From positions 257,312-321,311 of the forward strand of contig CAZAQV010000002.1 in NCBI GenBank assembly GCA_964487255.1: DNA of 64,000 nucleotides. The letters are read 5' to 3'. The translations under genes and the position numbers were made by a program. Of this stretch, positions 52,700 through 61,423 are shown piece by piece. How positions within the stretch are numbered: position 1 is the first letter of the stretch; each line of letters opens with the position of its first letter. This DNA comes from CAZAQV01 sp964487255. Lineage in GTDB: Bacteria > Myxococcota_A > Polyangia > Polyangiales > CAZAQV01. A model generated the notes under the pieces. It was given only the letters and a program-made list of their open reading frames with translations. It ran no database searches and was not told where the DNA came from.

Positions 52700-54202
52700 C
52701 TATTTTTTCTTGCCGAAAAACCGACCAAGAAGATCGCTCTGGGTGCTATCGCCACTCTTGCGCATGTTCGCAAGCCGCACCTTTCGAGACGCCTGTAGGT
52801 GATTGGGTTTGATAGAAAGCACGCGCTTAAACGCTTTGAAAGCCTGACGTTCGTCACCCTCTCGCTCGTACAATTCGCCGCGCAGGTACCAAGCCTCAGC
52901 GTGTTCGTCGTGCATCTCCAAGGCCTTGTCCAGCACGTGCTTGATACGCTGCAGCTCCGACTTGATGTTTTTACCACCCAGCTGACGGAACATGATGGTC
53001 GCTTTGGCGACATGATAGTCGGCGTCGCTATCGTCGAGCTCAAGAACCTGGTCCAGCATCTCCTGCGCTTGCGACCAGAGCTTGCGCTTGATGAGCACCT
53101 CAACTTTCCGGTACTCCATCGCCGCGCGAAGTGCACGGTCGACCTGCTCCTGTTCCTCGTCGACGTCTTCGCCCTGGCTGGCGATATACTCCGCCCGCTT
53201 CTTCGGGTTGCTGAGGGTGTCATGCGCCTGGTTGATGCGGTGAAAGTAGCGGTCCGCCCAAGGACGCAAGTCGGTCAGTTCAGCCGGCAGACGGTCGGGA
53301 TGCCAACGCTTGATGAGCGGCAAGAACGCGGCTTTGACCTCGTCCGTTGTCGCATTTTCACTCAGCCCAAGCACCTCAAAATGGTTCTGATCTTTACTGC
53401 GATCGTGTCGGGAAATCAGTTCGTTCCACGTCTCACGAAGTTCAGGTGAAAGCTGCTCGGTGGGCGGCGGAATCGAGGGTGAGCGCGGGGGGTCAAGACT
53501 GTCCGACTCCTCGGTTTCCTGGTCGGCGCGACTACGCGCGCGAAGCGACTCAAGCGCGTGCCGAACCTCAGCTTCCTCTGGGCTCAAGATGCGATGACGA
53601 ACGGTGCCCGGTTCTTGCTCCTTCGCGGCCTCGGCGTCGTAGGGCTGAAGAAACTTCGAAAGGGCCAAGACATAGATGACGCGCTCCGCGGTCTTCGGAT
53701 CGCCCGAAAGCTCGCAGAGCCGGGAGACCGTCGCAGGTGCCGCGCGCAAGAGTTGGACCACCGCCAGCTCTTCTGGATTGAAGTTGAAACGCGGAAGGGG
53801 AAGATTCGTACGCAATCTCAGATGCTTGCCGCCGAAACGACGCAAAAGCGGCATCACGCCGCGTGAGGCGTACTGACGGAGCCCGGCCGTGACCAGGGCA
53901 AGGATGTCAAACGAAACGCGTTGGGCATCCTGGGTGGTCACATCTTCCGCATAAAACGCAAACACGCCGCGGGAGCGCTCAAAGAGTTGAATCACGCCGT
54001 TTACAGCCGCGACCTTGGTGCGAAGCTGCGCTTTTCGGAGCCGCCCCTGTTGAAACAAAAGTCGGTCCTGTCCGGGTTCGGTTTGATCGGCGGGCCACAC
54101 GACCAGCGTGCCACTGAGTTGGTTCTGCTGAACGTAGAACAACAGATGCTCGAGCGGACGTGTGGCAATATCTCCGCTCGCGATGGGCTGAGGTGCGCTC
54201 AC
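52700..54202 (-). CDS. PATAN-like (DUF4388) - DnaJ - TPR fusion protein
   Basis: 500 residues from GTG 54202. N-terminal PATAN-like DUF4388 (PLEHLLFYVQQNQLSGTLVVWP, LLFQQGRLRKAQL), common in myxobacterial gliding and polarity proteins. Central J domain at about 270-340 with HFEVLGLSENATTDEVKAAFLPLIKRWHPDR (HPD motif). C-terminal TPRs (LWSQAQEMLDQVLELDDSDADYH, EAWYLRGELYEREGD). The HPD means a DnaK is recruited; the clients would be bound by the TPR part. Partner unknown. Confidence 0.92.
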   Translation of the reverse strand: MSAPQPIASGDIATRPLEHLLFYVQQNQLSGTLVVWPADQTEPGQDRLLFQQGRLRKAQLRTKVAAVNGVIQLFERSRGVFAFYAEDVTTQDAQRVSFDILALVTAGLRQYASRGVMPLLRRFGGKHLRLRTNLPLPRFNFNPEELAVVQLLRAAPATVSRLCELSGDPKTAERVIYVLALSKFLQPYDAEAAKEQEPGTVRHRILSPEEAEVRHALESLRARSRADQETEESDSLDPPRSPSIPPPTEQLSPELRETWNELISRHDRSKDQNHFEVLGLSENATTDEVKAAFLPLIKRWHPDRLPAELTDLRPWADRYFHRINQAHDTLSNPKKRAEYIASQGEDVDEEQEQVDRALRAAMEYRKVEVLIKRKLWSQAQEMLDQVLELDDSDADYHVAKATIMFRQLGGKNIKSELQRIKHVLDKALEMHDEHAEAWYLRGELYEREGDERQAFKAFKRVLSIKPNHLQASRKVRLANMRKSGDSTQSDLLGRFFGKKK

Positions 54203-54248
54203 GGCTAGGGCTCAAGCTTCCCACAGCCCACGCAAGACTGCATCCCAA

Positions 54249-54878
54249 TTATCGCCGCATGTGTGAAGCGTCGCCGCTCGTCACATAGCGTCCCGCTGGC
54301 CAATGACGGAACCACTCGACGTTGACAATCACGGGGATCTCCTCGTCGGGAACTTCGAGGCTCTCCGGCCCAGGCATATTCTCCGGCACCTCAGGATTCC
54401 CATAGATTCGAAGCAGCGACCCGCGCCAGATGCGCTCATCGCCCTCCAGCTCTTCGGCGGGTATCGACATGCGTGCCACCACCTTGCCGCCGTCACGATC
54501 CGAAACCGTAACACGACAGGACGAATCGTTCGCATCAGAGCACAAGTGTCGCTGACGATGCGTACGGTAAGAGAGAAAAACCTCCATCAGCTTTTTCCCC
54601 GCCTGACAGTCGGATAGCTCGCGCTGAGAGAGCCCCTTGACGCAAGGCACCGCATGCATCTCTTGGACAACGCCAAACCAGGCAAGCTTCGCATTGGCGT
54701 GGGCCCGTGGCGCGCGGCGGACCTCTTCGTAGGTCAGGTGCACATCCGCATCGGCGAGGTACGACTCCTCTTCAGAGAGCGGCTCGTAGGTCCGGGAATA
54801 TCCGTACGAGGCCCCTCCGCAGCCAATCACCCCTATGCCACAGACGAACCCTAGAAGGCTCACGATCGCAGTTTTCAC
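54249..54878 (-). CDS. Lipoprotein, possibly Slp-like
   Basis: 209 residues from GTG 54878; the longer frame to 55010 runs through element A4 and is rejected. Signal VCGIGVIGC, Cys near 17. The segment HLTYEEVRRAPRAHANAKLAWFGVV resembles the start of the Slp lipoprotein domain, where a Trp-Gly strand follows an FxxV helix. The rest is a beta-domain with three scattered Cys (VPCVKGL, SDCQAG, HLCSDANDSSCR). The assignment is weak. Divergent from gcvPB. Confidence 0.65.
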   Translation of the reverse strand: MKTAIVSLLGFVCGIGVIGCGGASYGYSRTYEPLSEEESYLADADVHLTYEEVRRAPRAHANAKLAWFGVVQEMHAVPCVKGLSQRELSDCQAGKKLMEVFLSYRTHRQRHLCSDANDSSCRVTVSDRDGGKVVARMSIPAEELEGDERIWRGSLLRIYGNPEVPENMPGPESLEVPDEEIPVIVNVEWFRHWPAGRYVTSGDASHMRR

Positions 54879-54951
54879 CGCGCCATTGTGACCAACCCGC
54901 GCTTTAGTTTCAAGGAAAGACCGTGGACGACGGAGTGCTCCCCGGTTAGGG

Positions 54952-55025
54952 TAATGAGCACTCTTTGCAAGGTCTCGATGTGCTATGAGCATGTCGCTGG
55001 ATCGCAGCAAAGGCTAGCGAAGAAC
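54952..55025 (-). repeat. Dispersed element family A, copy A4 (inverted)
   Basis: Read on the minus strand: arm GTTCTTCGCTAGCCTTT, a 9-bp hairpin (54976-54984 with 54988-54996, loop CAT, two wobble pairs), arm AAAGAGTGCTCATTACCC. Between the divergent lipoprotein and gcvPB, ending 10 nt before the gcvPB start. Its sequence read as codons gives SDMLIA...KSAH, as does A1, which explains a spurious extension of the leftward gene. Confidence 0.8.
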
Positions 55026-55035
55026 GGGAAATAGA

Positions 55036-56577
55036 GTGCCAGTACAGGGATGTAGTGATTTAGGGTTCGAAGAAGGGCTGATTTTTGAACGAGGCGCGCA
55101 GGGCCGGTCTGGGGTCTCGCTGTCGCCCAGCAAAGTTCCAGGCGTCGATGCACGCTCGCATTTCGGCAAGCTCGCTCGACAGAAGGCGCCAGCGTTGCCC
55201 GAAGTCTCCGAGCCTGAGGTGTTTCGGCATTACGTCCGGCTGAGCTCACAAAACTTCGCGATCGACAAGGGCATGTATCCGCTGGGCTCGTGCACCATGA
55301 AGTACAACCCGAAGGTCAACGAATGGGCCGCGCGGCTGCCGGGCTTTGCCAGCTTGCACCCCTACGCGCCCGAGCAAGCGATTCAGGGCGCGCTCTCGCT
55401 GATGCACAGGCTGCAAGAGATGCTCGCCGAAATCTGCGGGATGGACCATGTGAGCCTTCATCCCGCTGCAGGAGCGCAAGGCGAACTCAGCGGGCTGATG
55501 ATGATACGCGCCTGGCATCAAAGTCAGGGCCGCGCACCAGTCAAGGTGCTCATTCCGGACACGGCACACGGCACCAACCCTGCGTCGTGCGCGCTAAACG
55601 GTCTCAAGGCCATACCGTTTCCCACTGAAGCGAGCGGAACCATCGATGCGTCGAAAGTCATCCCACTGCTGGACGGAGATCTTGCGGCCGTGATGATCAC
55701 CAACCCGAATACGGCGGGGCTCTTCGAGAGCGACCTCGCCAAGATCGCATCAGCTGTGCACGATAAGGGCGGTCTCGTATACGGCGACGGCGCCAATCTC
55801 AACGCCATTATGGGCCGGGCACGCCCCGGAGACCTCGGCATCGACGTGATGCAGTTCAACTTGCACAAGACGTTCACGACACCTCACGGCGGGGGCGGGC
55901 CGGGCTGCGGACCCGTGGCGTATAAGTCCGCACTTCACCCGTTCGCACCCGTTCCGGTCGTAACAAAAGGCGAAGGTGGGCGCTTTGAACTGAGCGTCGA
56001 TCGCCCCCAAAGCATCGGTCGACTGCGATCTTTTCCAGGCAACTTCGGCATGATGGTCCGCGCCTATACGTACATCCGCGAAATGGGCAGCGACGGACTC
56101 AAGCAGGCCTCCGATTTTGCGGTACTCGCGGCGAACTACCTGCGCGCGCGTCTGGGCGAAGAGTGGCACGTGCCTTTCAACCGAACGTGCATGCACGAAG
56201 TGATCATTAACGACAAACACCTGCGGGAACACGGCGTCAACACCATGGACATCGCCAAGCGCCTGATCGACTTTGGCTTCCACCCCCCGACCGTCTACTT
56301 TCCCCTCGTGGTGAAGGGCGCGATGTTGATCGAACCGACCGAGACCGAAAGCAAGACCAGTCTCGACGCTTTCGTCGCAGCCATGTCTGCAATTTCGGCA
56401 GAAGCCAAAAACGACCCAGAGAAGCTCAAGTCCGCGCCCCATCACACGCGCCTACGCCGGCTCGACGAGACCAAGGCCGCCCGCAACCCCGTGCTTCGTT
56501 GGTACCCGGAAGGTTCCGAAGTTCCCGCCAATACCGAGCGCCTGAGCAGCGTGCCACCCCGCCCACGACACATCTAG
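55036..56577 (+). CDS. gcvPB: Glycine dehydrogenase (decarboxylating) subunit 2
   Basis: 513 residues from GTG 55036; the family usually starts nearer SGVSLSPSK, so the true start may be later. PLP subunit of the P-protein in two-subunit glycine cleavage systems: VLIPDTAHGTNPASCALNG, ITNPNTAGLFE, YGDGANLNAIMG and the PLP lysine in FNLHKTFTTPHGGGGPG. With GcvPA, GcvH and GcvT it splits glycine to CO2, ammonia and C1. None of these partners is in the window. The C-terminus with RLDETKAARNPVLRW is typical. Confidence 0.94.
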   Translation: MPVQGCSDLGFEEGLIFERGAQGRSGVSLSPSKVPGVDARSHFGKLARQKAPALPEVSEPEVFRHYVRLSSQNFAIDKGMYPLGSCTMKYNPKVNEWAARLPGFASLHPYAPEQAIQGALSLMHRLQEMLAEICGMDHVSLHPAAGAQGELSGLMMIRAWHQSQGRAPVKVLIPDTAHGTNPASCALNGLKAIPFPTEASGTIDASKVIPLLDGDLAAVMITNPNTAGLFESDLAKIASAVHDKGGLVYGDGANLNAIMGRARPGDLGIDVMQFNLHKTFTTPHGGGGPGCGPVAYKSALHPFAPVPVVTKGEGGRFELSVDRPQSIGRLRSFPGNFGMMVRAYTYIREMGSDGLKQASDFAVLAANYLRARLGEEWHVPFNRTCMHEVIINDKHLREHGVNTMDIAKRLIDFGFHPPTVYFPLVVKGAMLIEPTETESKTSLDAFVAAMSAISAEAKNDPEKLKSAPHHTRLRRLDETKAARNPVLRWYPEGSEVPANTERLSSVPPRPRHI

Positions 56578-56638
56578 TTGGGTGATGTCATCGCTGCCCG
56601 GTTGACGGGCCGCTTCAGGCTGGTCAAGGTGGCGGGCA

Positions 56639-58090
56639 ATGTCCGATGCGCTGAGTAACTACGGTCCGATCGTCATCCTCCTCGCGGTGATTGCCTTGGT
56701 GATCTCGCGCCTCCCCAAGATCGACCTCGGCCACAGTGATGCTTACCGCCGGCGACGCTTTTTCAATTGGTTCCCGCTCGGCATGACCTACGCGTTCCTT
56801 TACATGGGCCGCTACAACCTCACAGTCAGCAAGAACTACTTGCCCCAAATGGATAATGAAGATTTCGGAACGATCTTTTTTTGGGGAACATTGACTTACG
56901 GGGTTTCATTCGTCGTCAATGGTCCGCTCACCGACCGGCTCGGTGGGCGCACCACGATTTTGGTCGCGGCCTGTGGTGCGGCTGTGATGAACGCCGCGAT
57001 GGGCGCCGTGGTGCTCAGCGGCGCAACCGAGAACCTCGTCATGATCTTCTCGTTCCTCTACGCCGCCAACATGTACTTCCAGAGCTTTGGTGCGGTGTCG
57101 ATCGTCAAGGTCAACGCGCATTGGTTTCACGTGCGCGAGCGTGGCGCTTTCGGCGGCATTTTCGGCGTCCTCATTTCGCTCGGTATCTTCTTTGCGTTCG
57201 ACATCGGGGGTATGATTGCAAAGTCGGCTCCCACCCAGTGGGTGTTCTTTGTGCCAGCAATATGTCTTGTCGTATTCTTCCTTGCGTCGTTTCTCTTCGT
57301 GAGAAATAGCCCTGCAGATGCAGGTTTTGAGGACTTCGACACCGAAGATGCTTCGAGCGGCGACGACGGACCAGCACTCCCCGTGGTTCAAGTCTTCAAG
57401 AAGATGCTCAGCAATCCCATCATCCTGACCATCGCCGGCATCGAGTTTTTTAGCGGTTACCTGCGCAATGCGATCATGCACTGGTACATCATCTTCGCGA
57501 AGCAAACCGGCATCATGGACACGTTCGTCCCCGACAACTGGGGTTTACTCCTGTGCTGCGCGGGTATTTTGGGCGGCATGTTCGCCGGTCAAATCTCTGA
57601 TCGCGTGTTTCAATCGCGGCGAGGACCGGTCGCGACGGTGCTTTATGGGGCCATGTTTGTCGGGTCGCTCGCGTGCCTGTTCGCGCTCACCTCCCCGCTA
57701 CTCGGCTTCCTCGTCGTATTCATGTCGCTGTGCATTATCGGTGTGCACGGCATGCTTTCAGGCACGGCCAGCATGGACTTTGGCGGAAAGAGAAATGTCG
57801 GTGTCGCGGTCGGCATCATCGACGGCTTTGTCTACCTGGGGACGGCCGCACAATCGATCTTGCTCGGAAAGCTATTGCCCTCAGGTGAGCTCGCAAAAGA
57901 CCCAGACAACTGGAGCTCGTGGCCCATTGCCATGGCACCCGCGGCGCTGATCGGTCTTTTGCTTGCGACCCGCGTCTGGAACGCCAAGCCCAAGCCAAAA
58001 GCAAAGCCTGCGGTGACACCTGACGCCCCAGCGCTCGATCAAGAGCGCGCCGCGATCGAAACCGAGCGCAAACAAGCCTCCGGCGAGTAG
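56639..58090 (+). CDS. MFS transporter of the OPA (organophosphate:phosphate antiporter) family
   Basis: 483 residues. Twelve helices. The first helix region has the family signature FLYMGRYNLTVSKNYLPQM, followed by GTLTYGVSFVVNGPLTDRLGGRTT (MFS loop DRxGGR). The GlpT/UhpT-like fold moves phosphate sugars in exchange for phosphate; no operon partner shows the substrate. The C-terminal tail is charged. ATG 56639 is chosen; no strong ribosome site. Confidence 0.88.
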   Translation: MSDALSNYGPIVILLAVIALVISRLPKIDLGHSDAYRRRRFFNWFPLGMTYAFLYMGRYNLTVSKNYLPQMDNEDFGTIFFWGTLTYGVSFVVNGPLTDRLGGRTTILVAACGAAVMNAAMGAVVLSGATENLVMIFSFLYAANMYFQSFGAVSIVKVNAHWFHVRERGAFGGIFGVLISLGIFFAFDIGGMIAKSAPTQWVFFVPAICLVVFFLASFLFVRNSPADAGFEDFDTEDASSGDDGPALPVVQVFKKMLSNPIILTIAGIEFFSGYLRNAIMHWYIIFAKQTGIMDTFVPDNWGLLLCCAGILGGMFAGQISDRVFQSRRGPVATVLYGAMFVGSLACLFALTSPLLGFLVVFMSLCIIGVHGMLSGTASMDFGGKRNVGVAVGIIDGFVYLGTAAQSILLGKLLPSGELAKDPDNWSSWPIAMAPAALIGLLLATRVWNAKPKPKAKPAVTPDAPALDQERAAIETERKQASGE

Positions 58091-58429
58091 CCCTCCCAGC
58101 CTGGGACTACAAGCCGCATAACGCGTGCTTCAGTCCCCCGCCCAAGCGCCGGTTCGGACAAACTCGTCCCTGGTCATGAGTTCCCTGCGAACCCAAACCC
58201 AACCGCTCCCCAGAACGCGGCACCGGCAACCGCGCGTCTATCGCTTAAGTCAGGGCTATTCGAAGCAAGGCATGTGCCAGCCCAGAAATTGCGTAAACCC
58301 GAGCGAGAACGGACGCCGAGTCAGAGATGACGCCACAAATGGACGCCACCGCACGCCAACCGGCGGGCAATCGCTATGCCTTTGCATCGCGTGAAAATGA
58401 AGGGGCTCAGCCCAGCCACGCGCCCCGAA
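58091..58429. other. 339-nt gene-free region between convergent genes
   Basis: No ORF here has family features. A stem of GGGGCTC and GAGCCCC type is not obvious as a terminator, although the segment near 58400 (GGGGCTCAGCCC) can pair partly. It does not match 6S, tmRNA, RNase P or SRP RNA by eye. Nothing further is recognised. Confidence 0.4.
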
Positions 58430-59902
58430 TTAAAGCTCGTGACTCATGCGGTCGTGCGGCGAGCGAAAGAAGTGAAACGGCGAGTAGTTCACAAAGTTTG
58501 AGACACGGTCGGTGTACAAGCACGCGTAGGTCTCGACCTGACTGCCAAAGGTGGACTTTTCGGGGCCAGCCTTGAACAAAGAACCCCAATAGGGGTGAAA
58601 CCGTTCGCCGATCGCCTCCTCAAGCGCATCGATCTGCTGCTCGATCTCCTTACTCTTGACACGCAGCTGCTCAACCCGCTTCTTGGTCTTGACCCGGTCG
58701 GCTTCGATGATCGTGTCCTGCGCGCCGTCGATCTTCTCGCGCATTTTGTTGAGTAGCTTGAGGTGGTCCTGTCCGGTCCGCAGCTCCGCGTAAAGAGCAT
58801 TGCGGTGGTCGACGAGCTCGTCCATACGCGCCAAGTCTTCGTTGGTCTGTTCAAACCTCGAAAGCTCCTCTTCCATTTCTTGGATGATCATCACCGTTCG
58901 CCAGGCGCTCTCCTTTTTAGCGCGTAGCACGTCACCGTAGATGTGGTCTCCGACGTAGAGTACGGCGTCGCCCGAAGCCCCCATGAGCCGCTCCAGTTCT
59001 CGAATGTTCCCGCCTTGGTAGATGCTACCTCGCGCAAGCGCTTCGACCGCCATGAGCTCACCATCGTCGCGAACCTCAACGATCGGTTGGCCCTTCTTAA
59101 AGAAGTTCGGCTTCTTTGCGCCGGTGATGATGTAGTCGAAGTACTGCTTCCAGCTGAAATAGCCACCCTCACCGCCTAAGATATAGCCCATCACCTTTTC
59201 CGTGTAGGGGCGGTACGAGTTGGTGAGCACAAAGAGCTTCTTGCCGCTGCTTCGGAGTTTGTGAAGCGTCGGGCCGAGCTGGGGGTCCTTGCGAAAGAAG
59301 CGCGGGATATCCGCCATGACGACGTCTTTGATGCTGCCGTCTTGGTGCGCAAGATCGATCGAAGTGCGAATGTCGACAAAAAGCTTCTCGTAGTCGACAT
59401 CCTGTCCCGCTGCCTCAAGTCCTTCGACAGCACCCGCAAAGACGGCAACCTCGCTCAAACCAAATAGCGTGTCGACCCAGTGGTAGCGGGGTGACGCCGG
59501 ACGAATGCGTCTCGTGTGGTAGAGCTTGCGACGCTCGGTAATGTCGAGCCGGCGCATACCGTGGTACGCGCGCTTGACGTACTTGTAGCGGTCCATCTTA
59601 AGCACATTGCCCAGCTTCTTATCGACCAGCAGACCGCGAATGGGGAAATCGATCTGGTAGTCAACCTCTTTGAGAAACTCCGGATAGCCGAGTACGTCGA
59701 CAAGCTTTTGTACCGTGACCTCAACACTGAGTCGATCCATCTCCTCTTGCTCGTAGATGGCAAGCGTGTAGTCCATATCGAAGCCGATGACTTCGATCTG
59801 CTCGAGCCGCAGCGAGCGGTTGCAGTAGATCCGACGCGTCCGCGGTAAAAGAAGTTCAGACGGGGTTGGCGCGCCCTCTAACTCCGAGAGCGGCAGCTGC
59901 AT
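58430..59902 (-). CDS. HAD-superfamily 5'-nucleotidase (cN-II-like, PF05761)
   Basis: 490 residues from ATG 59902; the longer frame to 59974 is upstream DNA. The HAD nucleophile motif is VIGFDMDYTLAIYE (DxDxT), then the cap and SGKKLFVLTNSYRPYTEKVM (motif II), the lysine near GAKKPNFF, and VLYVGDHIYGDVLRAKKESAWRT (motif IV, DxxxGD). This matches the cytosolic purine 5'-nucleotidase family HAD-IG. A long coiled-coil insert lies at about 380-450 (KKRVEQLRVKSKEIEQQIDAL). It dephosphorylates IMP/GMP in its eukaryotic counterparts. Confidence 0.93.
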   Translation of the reverse strand: MQLPLSELEGAPTPSELLLPRTRRIYCNRSLRLEQIEVIGFDMDYTLAIYEQEEMDRLSVEVTVQKLVDVLGYPEFLKEVDYQIDFPIRGLLVDKKLGNVLKMDRYKYVKRAYHGMRRLDITERRKLYHTRRIRPASPRYHWVDTLFGLSEVAVFAGAVEGLEAAGQDVDYEKLFVDIRTSIDLAHQDGSIKDVVMADIPRFFRKDPQLGPTLHKLRSSGKKLFVLTNSYRPYTEKVMGYILGGEGGYFSWKQYFDYIITGAKKPNFFKKGQPIVEVRDDGELMAVEALARGSIYQGGNIRELERLMGASGDAVLYVGDHIYGDVLRAKKESAWRTVMIIQEMEEELSRFEQTNEDLARMDELVDHRNALYAELRTGQDHLKLLNKMREKIDGAQDTIIEADRVKTKKRVEQLRVKSKEIEQQIDALEEAIGERFHPYWGSLFKAGPEKSTFGSQVETYACLYTDRVSNFVNYSPFHFFRSPHDRMSHEL

Positions 59903-60025
59903 AGCCTGTTCGGTCACAGTGGTGTCACACCCATAGGCAGACCTATAGGATAGCACCCACCACCCCCTTTCCACAATTCCACCCTATTATCGAGAACAAT
60001 GCCGTATTGGTTGGGAGGCGAGTGT

Positions 60026-60137
60026 GAGACAAGGCGGAGCCGAGGAGCCCGCGTAAGCCTATGTTGAGAATAGGTGCGCAGGCACCACAGGCGACAACGC
60101 CGGATCACGCTTCGGATCGTAATCAAGACTGCGTTGT
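60026..60137 (-). repeat. Dispersed element family B, copy B3
   Basis: Ends at the gcdH stop codon. Contains GAGACAAGGCGGAGCC, CCCGCGTAAG, GTGCGCAGGC and CGACAACGCCGGATC, all shared with B1, around a hairpin CCTAT (60058-60062) with ATAGG (60070-60074). The central hairpin differs from B1 although the arms are nearly identical. Confidence 0.85.
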
Positions 60138-61295
60138 TTACTCGAAGGCGGCGAGGCCGGTGATGTCTTGGCCGACAATCAGCGTGTGAATGTCGTGGGT
60201 GCCCTCGTAGGTGTACACCGTCTCGAGGTTCATCATATGTCGGCCCACCGGGTAGTCGTACATGATGCCGTTACCACCGAGGATGTCTCGGCCGCTTCGC
60301 GCAGCTTCGAGCGCCATATTCACGTTGTTACGCTTGGCGAGCGAGACCTGCTGCGGACGCAGCTTGCCGGCCTCTTTGAGACGGCCGAGACGTAACGTGA
60401 GGCACTGCGCCTTGGTGATCTCGCTCAAGATATTGACGAGCTTCTGTTGCACCAACTGGTAACCGGCGATGGGACGCGAGAACATCACGCGGTCTTTGGC
60501 GTAGCCGAGCGCACATTCGTAGACGCCCGTGGCGGCACCGATCGCGCCCCAGCAAATGCCGTAGCGCGCTTGCGTCAAACACGAGAGCGGACCGCGCATG
60601 CTGCCGACCTTCGGCAGGATCGCATCTTCACCAACTTCAACATCTTCGAGCACCAGCTCGCTGGTCACGCTCGCGCGCAGCGACCACTTGTCCTGCATCT
60701 TCTCAGCCGTGAAGCCTTTGCTCTTGGTGGGCACGATGAATCCGTGCACCTTACCCTCGAGCTTGGCCCAAATGATCGCGATGTGCGCCAAGTTTCCGTT
60801 GGTGATCCAACGCTTGGTCGCATTGATCTTGTAGCCGCCACCGGGTAAGCGCTCGGCCTTGCTGATCATGCCCGATGGGTTTGACCCAAAGTCAGGCTCC
60901 GTCAGCCCAAAGCAGCCGATGATCTCCCCACGCGCCATGCCCGGCAGGTACTTGTCTTTTTGTTCATCCGAACCAAAGGCGTAAATCGGATACATGCAAA
61001 GCGCGCCTTGCACCGAACAAAACGACCGCACGCCACTGTCCCCCCGCTCGAGCTCTTGCATGGCAAGACCGTAGGCAACGTCACCCATGCCCGCGCAACC
61101 GTAACCCTCCAGGTTCGCGCCGAGGAGTCCCAACTCGGCAAACTGCGGAATCAAGTCCATGGGAAACGTGCCATCCTGATAGTGCTTCGCGATAATCGGC
61201 GAGACCTTCTGGTCCACAAAGCGACGCACGTTGCTTTGCACCAGTCGTTCCTCGTCGGAGAGCTCCTCGGCAATATTGTAGTAGTCGACGTTCAT
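60138..61295 (-). CDS. gcdH: Glutaryl-CoA dehydrogenase
   Basis: 385 residues. Acyl-CoA dehydrogenase fold: GCFGLTEPDFGSNPSGM (FAD), WITNGNLAHIAIIWA and RVMFSRPIAGYQLVQQKLVNIL. The active-site Glu is in TYEGTHDIHTLI, the motif of GcdH, and TQARYGICWGAIGAA also fits GcdH rather than short-chain enzymes. It oxidises and decarboxylates glutaryl-CoA to crotonyl-CoA in lysine/tryptophan breakdown, passing electrons to ETF. The near presence of an EtfD-type gene fits. A palindrome CATGCC-ATA-GGCATG lies 14-28 nt upstream of its ATG. Confidence 0.93.
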   Translation of the reverse strand: MNVDYYNIAEELSDEERLVQSNVRRFVDQKVSPIIAKHYQDGTFPMDLIPQFAELGLLGANLEGYGCAGMGDVAYGLAMQELERGDSGVRSFCSVQGALCMYPIYAFGSDEQKDKYLPGMARGEIIGCFGLTEPDFGSNPSGMISKAERLPGGGYKINATKRWITNGNLAHIAIIWAKLEGKVHGFIVPTKSKGFTAEKMQDKWSLRASVTSELVLEDVEVGEDAILPKVGSMRGPLSCLTQARYGICWGAIGAATGVYECALGYAKDRVMFSRPIAGYQLVQQKLVNILSEITKAQCLTLRLGRLKEAGKLRPQQVSLAKRNNVNMALEAARSGRDILGGNGIMYDYPVGRHMMNLETVYTYEGTHDIHTLIVGQDITGLAAFE

Positions 61296-61423
61296 GGAAC
61301 CGTTTTCATGCCATAGGCATGGGCGTGATTCCAGCGCTAAGCAAGCTTTAAGCGCCGTAGCTTACTCGAGGCCTCACATCGACAATCATCTTCGCGGCCG
61401 CCGATAGGTAAGTCGTGCACAGA

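Noticed and set aside
58138..58394. 89-codon rightward ORF in the long gap
   Set aside because: No motif, no ribosome site, and a composition (Arg, Pro, Gln, Ser) typical for random frames in GC-rich DNA.
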